DNA of 32,690 nt from Nocardiopsis sp. JB363 (GTDB taxonomy: Bacteria; Actinomycetota; Actinomycetes; Streptosporangiales; Streptosporangiaceae), in contig NZ_FRFF01000143.1 of the NCBI RefSeq assembly GCF_900143625.1, positions 1 through 32,690 on the forward strand, read 5' to 3'. A model generated the notes under the pieces. That model ran no database searches, was not told where the DNA came from, and was given only the letters and a program-made list of their open reading frames with translations. Position numbers and translations under genes: made by a program. Below are positions 7,469 to 14,516 of this stretch, one piece after another; the first letter of the stretch is position 1, and each line of letters begins with the position of its first letter.

Positions 7469-8983
7469 ATGAGTTCCGTGAGAGAGAATCCACCCCGCGC
7501 CGGCCGGACCGCCTGGCTCGGTCTGGCCGTACTGACCCTGCCCATCTTCATGATGGCCAACGACATGTCCGTGCTGTTCCTGGCGTTGCCGGCGATCGGC
7601 GCGGACCTGCAACCACAGGCCACCCAGTCCCTGTGGATCCTGCACGTGGGAGAGCTCCTGGGCGCCGGGCTGGTCCTGACCATGGGCCGGCTCGGTGACC
7701 GGGTGGGACGCAGGCGCCTGCTGCTGATCGGGTTGGTGGCCTACGCGGTCTCCTCCGCCCTGGCGGCTTTCTCCCCCGACCCGGCCACGTTGATCGTGGC
7801 GCGGGCGCTGATCGGCGCGTCGGTGGCGACCATCTCCCCGTCGACGCTGTCGCTGTTGCGGTCGATGTTCCCCGACCCCAAGCAGTTCGCCACGGCGGTG
7901 GCACTGAACCTGAGCGCGTTCTCCGTGGGCATGGCGTTGGGACCACCCCTGGGCGGACTGCTGCTGGAGTTCTTCTGGTGGGGTTCGCTGTTCCTGATCA
8001 ACGTGCCGGTGGCACTGTTGGCGCTGGTCACCCTGCCGTTCCTGCTACCGGAGTACCGCGACCCGAACCCGGGGCGCATGGACGTGCCCAGTGTGCTGTC
8101 GTCCACGGTGGCATTGGTGTTGCTGGTGTACGGGCTCCAGGAACTCGCCGCGCAGGGAGCGCGGCCGTCGCTGCTCGCCGCCGTCGTGGTGGGTTCGGCG
8201 CTGCTGTGGTGGTTCGTGCGACGTCAACGGCGGCTGGCCGATCCGTTGATGGACCTGAGTATGTTCGCCCGCCCGATCTTCGTCCTGGCGGTGACGATGG
8301 GCTTCCTCATGCTGCTGGCCGCCGCCGGGACGGACCTGTTCCTGGTGCAGTACCTGCAGTCGGTGCTGGGGATCTCCCCCGGCCTGGTGGGAGCGCTGCT
8401 CATCGTGCCCGCGGTCGCCGGTTTCGTGGGCACGATGCTCACCCCGGTCCTGGTCCGCTTCCTGACCACCGGTGTGGTGGTCGGCGGCGGGATGCTGGTG
8501 GCCGTGGCCGGGTTGGCGACGATCCTGTGGGGAGCCGGCCAGGGCAGCGCCTGGCTGCTGATCCTGGGCAGCACGGTGACCTCGATCGGCGGCGCTCCGG
8601 CGATGACGCTCGGCAGTCAGTTGGCGTTGTCCTCCGTGCCGATGGAACGCACCGGTTCGGCCTCGGCCGTCACCGACGTGGCCGCGGGTCTGGGACAGAC
8701 GCTGGGGTTGGCGTTGATGGGCAGTCTGGGGCTGCTCGTGTACCGCACCGGGATGGCGGACGCGTTCGCCGGTGACGTTCCCGAGGCGGCGCGGGGAAGT
8801 ATCGGCGGGGCTCTGGCGATCGCCGACGACCTGGGCGGCTCCGCCGGGTCCGCCCTGAGGGACGCGGCCGTGTCGGCGTTCGGGCAGGGCCTTCAGGTGA
8901 CGGCCGGGGCCGGCGGTGCCCTGTTGACGGTGGCCGCCGTGGTGATGCTGGTGAAGCTGCGCGGGCACCGTGCGGACGAATGA
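7469..8983 (+). CDS. MFS efflux transporter, DHA2 (14-helix) type
   Basis: The protein is 504 residues and hydrophobic throughout, with about 14 predicted membrane helices, matching the EmrB/QacA drug:H+ antiporter branch. The loop 2-3 signature (motif A) GRLGDRVGRRRLLLIG is present. NDMSVLFLALPAI in helix 1 resembles the usual TIVNVALP stretch of this family. The ATG at 7469 follows GGAAGG by about 8 bases. It lies directly behind the FMN reductase. With the divergent regulator and methyltransferase it could form a regulated detoxification or export module; this is inference from arrangement only. The substrate is unknown. Confidence 0.88.
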   Translation: MSSVRENPPRAGRTAWLGLAVLTLPIFMMANDMSVLFLALPAIGADLQPQATQSLWILHVGELLGAGLVLTMGRLGDRVGRRRLLLIGLVAYAVSSALAAFSPDPATLIVARALIGASVATISPSTLSLLRSMFPDPKQFATAVALNLSAFSVGMALGPPLGGLLLEFFWWGSLFLINVPVALLALVTLPFLLPEYRDPNPGRMDVPSVLSSTVALVLLVYGLQELAAQGARPSLLAAVVVGSALLWWFVRRQRRLADPLMDLSMFARPIFVLAVTMGFLMLLAAAGTDLFLVQYLQSVLGISPGLVGALLIVPAVAGFVGTMLTPVLVRFLTTGVVVGGGMLVAVAGLATILWGAGQGSAWLLILGSTVTSIGGAPAMTLGSQLALSSVPMERTGSASAVTDVAAGLGQTLGLALMGSLGLLVYRTGMADAFAGDVPEAARGSIGGALAIADDLGGSAGSALRDAAVSAFGQGLQVTAGAGGALLTVAAVVMLVKLRGHRADE

Positions 8984-9068
8984 CCTCCACGCGTGTGGAC
9001 GGTGGGGGACCTGGGGAGTGTGGTGTCAGGGGTCGCGGGTCCTCCCCGACCGGCCCGCACCGACGCGG

Positions 9069-9089
9069 CCTGTCACCACCTGTCAGCAC
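9069..9089 (+). promoter_or_regulatory. Short direct repeat upstream of clpC-like gene
   Basis: CCTGTCA occurs at 9069-9075 and 9079-9085, with the second base group continuing as CAC each time, giving a 10-bp period about 25-40 bases before the start codon. It falls where an activator or repressor would bind. I see no HAIR (HspR) or ClgR-type box in the 128-bp gap. A GACAAT at 9100-9105 is placed correctly for a -10 hexamer of a leaderless message starting at the ATG. All of this is tentative. Confidence 0.25.
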
Positions 9090-9111
9090 ACGCACGAGGG
9101 ACAATGACGAG

Positions 9112-11595
9112 ATGACGAACGACATTCCCGACGGTCCGGGTGGAGAACCCGGTTCCTTCGACGAGTTCCTGGCCAGGTTCCTGGGCGCCCGCGGACCCGT
9201 GCGCCGCGTCGACCTGTCCAAACTGATGAGCCCCGAGGCCCGACAGGTCGCCGACGCCGCCGCCCGTCGCGCCTTGGAGAGCGGCGGCGCCGACGTCGAC
9301 TCCGTCCACCTGTTGTGGTCGCTGCTGCGCTACGCGCCCACCCGCAAGCTCGTGGAGCGCACCGACGCGGACACCACGCCGCTGGAGGACGTGATCGAAC
9401 AGGCGGTCGCCAAGGCCCCGCGCGCGGTGCGCGGGTCGGCCAGGCTGACCCCGTCCGCCAAGCGGGCCCTGCTCGACTCCCTCCAGATCTCCCGGGCCAC
9501 CCGGAGCCCCGCCATCATGCCCGAGCACATTCTGTTCGCGTTGGCGGTCAACCTCGACCACCCGGTCGGGCAGCTGCTGCGCGACCAGGGCGTCACCCCC
9601 GAGTCGCTACAGAAGGCGGCCGGACCCGTGTCGCCCGCCGACCAGACCGAACCCGAACCGTCCCCGACACCGACGCTGGACGAGTTCGGCACCGACATGA
9701 CCGCGCTCGCCCGCGAGGGTCGCCTGGACCCCGTGGTCGGCCGTGACGACGAGGTCGACCAGTGCATCGAGGTACTGGCCCGACGGCGCAAGAACAACCC
9801 CGTGCTCATCGGTGACCCCGGTGTGGGCAAGACCGCGATCGTGGAGGGCATCGCCCAGCGCATCTTCGACGACGACGTCCCCGACGTCCTGCGCGGTCGG
9901 CGTCTGGTCCAGCTGGACCTGTCCGGGATCGTGGCGGGCACCCGCTACCGGGGCGACTTCGAGGAGCGGCTCAACGGCATCGTCGAGGAGATCCGCGCCC
10001 ACTCCGAGGAACTGCTCATCTTCATCGACGAGATCCACACGATCGTCGGCGCGGGCGCCTCGGAGGGCTCGACCAGTGCGGGGAACATGCTCAAACCGGC
10101 GCTGGCCCGCGGTGAGCTGCACATCATCGGCGCCACGACGGTGGACGAGTACCGCAAGAACGTGGAGAAGGACGCGGCGTTGGAACGTCGCTTCCAACCC
10201 ATCCTGGTGCCCGAACCGTCGGTGGAGGACACCGTCGACATCCTGCGCGGGCTGCGTGACCGCTACGAGGCCCACCACCAGGTGCGGTTCAGCGACGAGA
10301 GCCTGGTGGCCGCCGCCGAGCTGTCCGACCGCTACGTCACCGACCGGTTCCTGCCCGACAAGGCCATCGACCTCGTCGACCAGGCCGGTGCGCGGGTCCG
10401 GCTGCGGTTGAAGACCTCCAGCACGGCACTGCGCGAGATGGAGAGCCGGCTCAAGGAACTGGAGGAGCAGAAGGAGAGCGCGGTCCAGGAGGAGGACTAC
10501 GAGAAGGCGTCCCGGCTGCGTGATGAGCTCAGCTCCGCCAAGAGCAACATGCACCAAGCGCGCGGGACCGGTTCGGCCGTCCCCGAGGTGGAGCCGGCCG
10601 ACATCGCCGAGGTGGTCTCGCGCAGCACCGGCATCCCGGTGGCGCAGCTGACCCAGGAGGAACGGGAACGGCTGGTCAACCTGGAGGAGGTGCTGCACGG
10701 CCGGGTGATCGGCCAGGACGAGGCGGTCACCGCGGTGTCGGAGGCGATCCGCCGCAACCGGGCCGGTCTGGGCGACCCGGATCGACCGGTGGGCAGCTTC
10801 CTGTTCCTGGGGCCGACCGGTGTGGGCAAGACGGAGCTGGCCCGGGCCCTGGCGGAGTCGCTGTTCGGGTCCGAGGACTCCATGGTCCGGATCGACATGA
10901 GCGAGTTCCAGGAGCGGCACACCGCCAGCCGGCTCACCGGTGCCCCTCCCGGGTTCGTGGGTTATGAGGAGGCCGGTCAGCTCACCGAGGCGGTGCGACG
11001 CCACCCCTACTCGGTCCTGCTGTTGGACGAGGTGGAGAAGGCCCACCAGGACGTGTTCAACCTGCTGTTGCAGCTGTTGGACGACGGGCGGCTCACCGAC
11101 GGCCAGGGTCGGACGGTGGACTTCCGCAACACCGTGGTGATCATGACGAGCAACCTGGGGTCGGAGGTCATCACCGGTGGCGGCGCGATGGGGTTCACCG
11201 CGGGCGGACACATGGACGCGGACACCGAGCGTCGGGTGATGCGCCGGCTCAAGGAGGAGTTCCGGCCCGAGTTCATCAACCGCATCGACGAGGTCATCGT
11301 CTTCCAGCAGTTGGGCGAGGAGCAGATCGCGCAGATCACCCGCCTGATGCTCAAGCGGACCGAGGAGCGGTTGGCGTCGCAGGACATGTCGATCCGCTTC
11401 ACCGACGAGGCGGTGCGGTGGCTGGCCACGAAGGGGTACCAGCCCGAGTTCGGGGCACGGCCGCTGGCGCGGACCATCCAGCGCAACATCGGCAACCGGC
11501 TCTCGCGCATGGTGCTGGACCAGCAGATCGGGGCGGGTGACCGGATCGTCGTGGACGTGGATCCCGCCGAAGAGCTGACCATCGCCACCGAATAG
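9112..11595 (+). CDS. ClpC-type AAA+ unfoldase, ATP-binding subunit of Clp protease
   Basis: The protein has 827 residues. It has a Clp N-domain pair (about 40-170), then NBD1 with Walker A GDPGVGKT (234-241) and DEIH (306-309). A short middle region carries a UVR-like segment, EEDYEKASRLRDEL, near 460. NBD2 has GPTGVGKT near 567 and LLLDEVEKAHQ near 637. The short UVR-containing middle marks it as ClpC rather than ClpB. A hydrophobic-Gly-Phe tripeptide (MGF) after NBD2 Walker B is where ClpP-docking loops sit. It would unfold substrates for ClpP. The N-domain is divergent and preceded by an acidic leader, so this is probably a second paralogue. The start ATG at 9112 was preferred over the open-frame start at 8980, which overlaps the MFS gene. 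Confidence 0.88.
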   Translation: MTNDIPDGPGGEPGSFDEFLARFLGARGPVRRVDLSKLMSPEARQVADAAARRALESGGADVDSVHLLWSLLRYAPTRKLVERTDADTTPLEDVIEQAVAKAPRAVRGSARLTPSAKRALLDSLQISRATRSPAIMPEHILFALAVNLDHPVGQLLRDQGVTPESLQKAAGPVSPADQTEPEPSPTPTLDEFGTDMTALAREGRLDPVVGRDDEVDQCIEVLARRRKNNPVLIGDPGVGKTAIVEGIAQRIFDDDVPDVLRGRRLVQLDLSGIVAGTRYRGDFEERLNGIVEEIRAHSEELLIFIDEIHTIVGAGASEGSTSAGNMLKPALARGELHIIGATTVDEYRKNVEKDAALERRFQPILVPEPSVEDTVDILRGLRDRYEAHHQVRFSDESLVAAAELSDRYVTDRFLPDKAIDLVDQAGARVRLRLKTSSTALREMESRLKELEEQKESAVQEEDYEKASRLRDELSSAKSNMHQARGTGSAVPEVEPADIAEVVSRSTGIPVAQLTQEERERLVNLEEVLHGRVIGQDEAVTAVSEAIRRNRAGLGDPDRPVGSFLFLGPTGVGKTELARALAESLFGSEDSMVRIDMSEFQERHTASRLTGAPPGFVGYEEAGQLTEAVRRHPYSVLLLDEVEKAHQDVFNLLLQLLDDGRLTDGQGRTVDFRNTVVIMTSNLGSEVITGGGAMGFTAGGHMDADTERRVMRRLKEEFRPEFINRIDEVIVFQQLGEEQIAQITRLMLKRTEERLASQDMSIRFTDEAVRWLATKGYQPEFGARPLARTIQRNIGNRLSRMVLDQQIGAGDRIVVDVDPAEELTIATE

Positions 11596-11599
11596 GGAA

Positions 11600-11635
11600 C
11601 GGGCCCCGAGGACCGGTTCTGGTTCTCGGGGCCCG
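11600..11635. terminator. Bidirectional terminator between convergent genes
   Basis: CGGGCCCCGAG (11600-11610) pairs perfectly with CTCGGGGCCCG (11625-11635), and the inner bases GACC/GGTT extend the stem. It lies 4 bases after the clpC-like stop and 13 bases beyond the stop of the convergent GH5 gene. It can serve both transcripts. Confidence 0.85.
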
Positions 11636-11648
11636 TCGTCGCGTGGGG

Positions 11649-12731
11649 TCAGGCGGCCAGGCCGCTGGTGCGGATCTGGTCGCGGATCCACTCCCCCGCC
11701 GGCTTGAGCGAGTCCGTGCCGGTGAAGGGGCCGCCCGCGTCGCAGGTGCCGGGCTCGAAGACCGCGCCGGAGCGGTCGTCGTCCGAGTAGTTCCAGTTCA
11801 CCCAGCTGATCTGTTCCCGGGCCATGAGGTCGAGATAGCGCTGGGCGGAGTCGAAGTCGTCGGCGCCGTCACCGGTGTGCTCCTGGGTGCCGAACTCGGT
11901 GACGAACAGCGGCAGCTCCTGGGTGGCCTGTTCGAAGACGTCGTAGTGCCCGCCCCCGTGCGAGGCGGCGTAGAAGTGGTACACGTACATGATGTTGTCG
12001 GCGTCCACCGGGTCGTCGAGGATCTCGGTGTGGTCCGACCCCTCGGACACGCCCAGCGACGACCACGCGCGGGTACCGACGAGCACGAGCGCCTCGGGGT
12101 CGGCGTCGCGGATCACCGGGATGACCTCCTCGGAGTAGCCCTTGATCGCGTCCCAGGAGACACCGTTGGGTTCGTTGGCGATCTCGTAGAGCAGGTTGTC
12201 CTTGTCAGCGTGGGTCGAGGCGATCTCGGCGAAGAAGTCGCGTGCCAGTTCGGTGTTCACGTTCGGGTCGCCGGGGGTGAGCATGTGCCAGTCCACGATG
12301 ACGTACAGACCGCGCTCGGTGCCCTCCTCGATGAGCTCGTGCACCCGGTCGGTGAAGCCACGCGGGTCGGTCTCGTAACCGTCCTCCTGGATGTACATGG
12401 ACACGCGCAGGACGTCGGCGTTCCAGTCGTCGGACAGGGCGTCCAGGGAGGCGTCGGTGAGGCAGTGGTCGTACCACTGCAGGCCGTGCGAGCTCATCCC
12501 GGTGAGCTGGACGGTGTCGCCGTTCTCGTCGCAGAGCTTGATACCGCAGACCTGGAGCTGTCCGTGCTCGGCGATGGCGGTCGTCGCGGGGTCGGTGGAG
12601 GCGGAGGCGACGGGTTCGGCCTCTTCCGGCGCACCATTGCCGAACAGGGCGGCTCCGAGTAGGAGCGCTCCCACTGCGGCCAGGGAGAGGGTGCGGTAGG
12701 GATGCCTGGGGGTGGGACGGAGACGCGCCAA
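11649..12731 (-). CDS. Secreted glycoside hydrolase family 5 (cellulase-type)
   Basis: From the TTG at 12731 the protein is 360 residues. GGAGG sits five bases upstream of that TTG; the frame is open further to 12830 but has no ribosome site there. A signal peptide is clear: basic RHPYRTL, hydrophobic LAAVGALLLGAALF (about 16-30), then an acidic Ala-rich linker. The catalytic domain has family 5 marks: DWHM (147-150), the acid/base Glu187 in IANEPNG, and the nucleophile Glu279 in FVTEFGT. It likely cleaves beta-1,4-glucan outside the cell. No carbohydrate-binding module is present. A near-perfect CelR/CebR box overlaps its signal-peptide codons. Mannanase activity cannot be excluded. Confidence 0.9.
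   Translation of the reverse strand: MARLRPTPRHPYRTLSLAAVGALLLGAALFGNGAPEEAEPVASASTDPATTAIAEHGQLQVCGIKLCDENGDTVQLTGMSSHGLQWYDHCLTDASLDALSDDWNADVLRVSMYIQEDGYETDPRGFTDRVHELIEEGTERGLYVIVDWHMLTPGDPNVNTELARDFFAEIASTHADKDNLLYEIANEPNGVSWDAIKGYSEEVIPVIRDADPEALVLVGTRAWSSLGVSEGSDHTEILDDPVDADNIMYVYHFYAASHGGGHYDVFEQATQELPLFVTEFGTQEHTGDGADDFDSAQRYLDLMAREQISWVNWNYSDDDRSGAVFEPGTCDAGGPFTGTDSLKPAGEWIRDQIRTSGLAA
12660..12673. promoter_or_regulatory. CelR/CebR-like operator inside the GH5 gene
   Basis: TAGGAGCGCTCCCA differs by one base from TGGGAGCGCTCCCA, the 14-bp palindrome bound by the cellobiose-responsive repressors CelR (Thermobifida) and CebR (Streptomyces). It lies 58-71 bases downstream of the chosen start, in codons for the signal-peptide core. 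It could act as a transcription roadblock. Chance is possible because the Ala-Leu codons used are GC-rich. Confidence 0.55.
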
Positions 12732-12845
12732 GGTGTCCTCCAGCGGGGAGTGGATCGGACGCGGCGGGGCGACGCGAATCCGGAAGGAAGGTTTCCCGTT
12801 GAAGCTAAACAGTGGTGGCGCAGACGTCAAGGGGGGCTGGTGACC

Positions 12846-12886
12846 GCCCCGTGGGACGCACCTGGTCGTGTGCGCCCCACGAGGGG
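12846..12886 (-). terminator. Hairpin after the small proline-rich gene
   Basis: CGTGGGACGCAC (12850-12861) pairs with GTGCGCCCCACG (12870-12881) with one mismatch and an 8-base loop. CCCC and GGGG outside extend it past a single bulge. It starts 18 bases downstream of the stop codon of the 46-residue gene and separates that transcript from the GH5 promoter region. Confidence 0.7.
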
Positions 12887-12903
12887 ATCCGTGGAACCCG
12901 ACC

Positions 12904-13044
12904 TCAGGCGGGTTCCGGTTCGGGTTCGGGATCCGGGCTCGGCTCCGGTGGGACCGGTTGGGGCGGCATCGGTGCCGGCGGGAACGGATCCGGTGGCATC
13001 GGATCGGGCTGACGTAGGGCCCGTTCCTCGCTGTGCGCGCTCAT
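12904..13044 (-). CDS. Small proline-rich protein, 46 residues
   Basis: An ATG at 13044 is preceded by a very strong ribosome site, GAGGAGGAAG, about six bases upstream. The predicted protein begins MSAHSEERALRQPDP and then becomes almost entirely Pro with Met, Asp, Phe and Glu, ending PDPEPEPEPEPA-like acidic Pro-Glu pairs before TGA. No signal peptide or membrane segment is present, and no family is recognised. It lies 72 bases after the SDR gene on the same strand and is followed at once by a terminator hairpin, which supports a genuine short gene at the end of that operon. The Pro codons are mixed CCG/CCC/CCA. A flexible linker, cell-wall or interaction peptide is possible, but the function is unknown. 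Confidence 0.6.
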   Translation of the reverse strand: MSAHSEERALRQPDPMPPDPFPPAPMPPQPVPPEPSPDPEPEPEPA

Positions 13045-13116
13045 CCGACTTCCTCCTCTCGTCCGACCGTCTCGGTGGTTCGTGGTCGGTCCTGCCCGAC
13101 CGAGATGAGTTCCGTG

Positions 13117-14349
13117 TCAGGACCGGCTTTCGGGGGCGGGGCCGCCCTCGTCCTCGGGGACCCGGGAACCCGCCAGTTCGAAATCCTCGGCGGCGTCCTC
13201 GGGTCCGGTGTCGCGGGGCCTCCCCTTCTCCCCGCGCGAAGGCTGATTCAACCGACTTCCCGCCCGCTCGTTGAGCACACCGACGGTGTCGATCAGGCGA
13301 CCGATCCGGGAATCGGCGGCCTCCGAACCATGACGCTCCATCGCCATCTCCGGAGCCTTCGGCAGCAACCGACCGGCCACGCGCATGGCTCGCTGGGTGA
13401 ACCCGGGGGCCACCCCGTGCACCGCCATCCCGATCCGGGTCACCGGTGTGAGGATGAGGAACCCGCGCCCGCTCGCGGCGGCGTGCACGATGCCGCGAGC
13501 CGCACGTTCGGCGCTCACGCTGAGCAACGGCAGCCCGGCGGCCAACGCGAACCAGGCGTACTCGCGTTCGGGGTCGCCGGAGAAGAGCACACCCTTGTGC
13601 GAACCGGTGCGCATCAGACCCGGCACCACGGTCAACACCCGCACCCCGGTACCGCCGGTCTCGGCGGCCAACCCCTCCGACAGCGCCGCCCACGCGCGTT
13701 TGGCCACCGAGTACGACAGCATGTGCGGCACCGACAGGTAGGCGCCGATCGAGGTCACGTTGACGACGGTTCCGCCCGTGCCGCGCATACGTTCGACGGC
13801 GGCGCGGGACAGGTGGAACGGGCCCCAGAACATGATGTTCATGGCCTGCACGAAGTCCTCGTCGGCGATCGTCTCCTGCGGGCCCACCCGCATGATGCCG
13901 GCGCTGTTGACCACCACGTCCAGCCGACCGAAGCGTTCGACCGCCTCGTCCAACAGCGCGTCGACCGCCTTCGGGTCGCCGATGTCGCAGATCACGCCGT
14001 GGGCGTCCACACCCCGTCCGGTGAGTTCGGCGACGGCGCGGTCCAGGTCCTCACGTCCCCGGGCGCAGATCACCACCGAGGCGCCGGAGGCCCCGAACTC
14101 ACGGGCCAGTTGGAGTCCCAGACCGCGCGAGCCGCCGGTGACGAGCGCGACCTTGCCGCGCATGCGTCGGGTGCGGCGACGCTCGGACAGGGCCGAGGCC
14201 CCCACGCCGAGGGCGGCCCCCGCGGCGCCCCAGGCGAGGAGTTCGGTGTTCTGTCGGGCCGCGGACGGCGGTGGCTCACAGCGTCGGCGGTAGCGGTTCC
14301 ACGCCCACCGGGCACCGGCCAGTGCCAGGGCTCCCTTCAGGCGGCTCAT
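13117..14349 (-). CDS. Short-chain dehydrogenase/reductase with N-terminal membrane-like segment
   Basis: The protein is 410 residues, longer than the usual 250-300 of this family. The NAD(P)-binding motif TGGSRGLG is at 71-78, NSAG at 148-151, catalytic Ser200 in VTSIGAY, and Tyr213/Lys217 in SYSVAK. The first 65 residues carry a basic stretch and a Gly/Ala-rich hydrophobic segment (about 38-54) that could be a membrane anchor. The last 70 residues are charged and of low complexity. The start ATG follows GGGGG at 6-10 bases. A small proline-rich gene lies just downstream. The substrate cannot be told from sequence; similar proteins are annotated simply as SDR oxidoreductases. Confidence 0.85.
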   Translation of the reverse strand: MSRLKGALALAGARWAWNRYRRRCEPPPSAARQNTELLAWGAAGAALGVGASALSERRRTRRMRGKVALVTGGSRGLGLQLAREFGASGASVVICARGREDLDRAVAELTGRGVDAHGVICDIGDPKAVDALLDEAVERFGRLDVVVNSAGIMRVGPQETIADEDFVQAMNIMFWGPFHLSRAAVERMRGTGGTVVNVTSIGAYLSVPHMLSYSVAKRAWAALSEGLAAETGGTGVRVLTVVPGLMRTGSHKGVLFSGDPEREYAWFALAAGLPLLSVSAERAARGIVHAAASGRGFLILTPVTRIGMAVHGVAPGFTQRAMRVAGRLLPKAPEMAMERHGSEAADSRIGRLIDTVGVLNERAGSRLNQPSRGEKGRPRDTGPEDAAEDFELAGSRVPEDEGGPAPESRS

Positions 14350-14516
14350 GGGCGCCCCCGTTCCACAGGAGAGTGGTGGCGGGTGTGCGACATGTGTTCC
14401 CCTGTTCGGTCGGGTTCGCGGGAGGAAGTTGTGGGTGCTGCGATACCCGGCGCCCTCGGTGGGAAAACCGTGGCCGCCCAGAGTTGGACGAACCTGGGGA
14501 CGTGCCTCGATGGACT

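Noticed and set aside
8980..9111. N-terminal extension of the ClpC-like frame
   Set aside because: It would overlap the MFS gene, and its residues are low-complexity Gly/Pro/Arg unlike a Clp N-domain.
12827..13693. 288-codon minus-strand frame overlapping the SDR end and small gene
   Set aside because: Arg/Gly-rich shadow; the SDR frame explains 13117-13693 and the 46-residue gene explains the rest.
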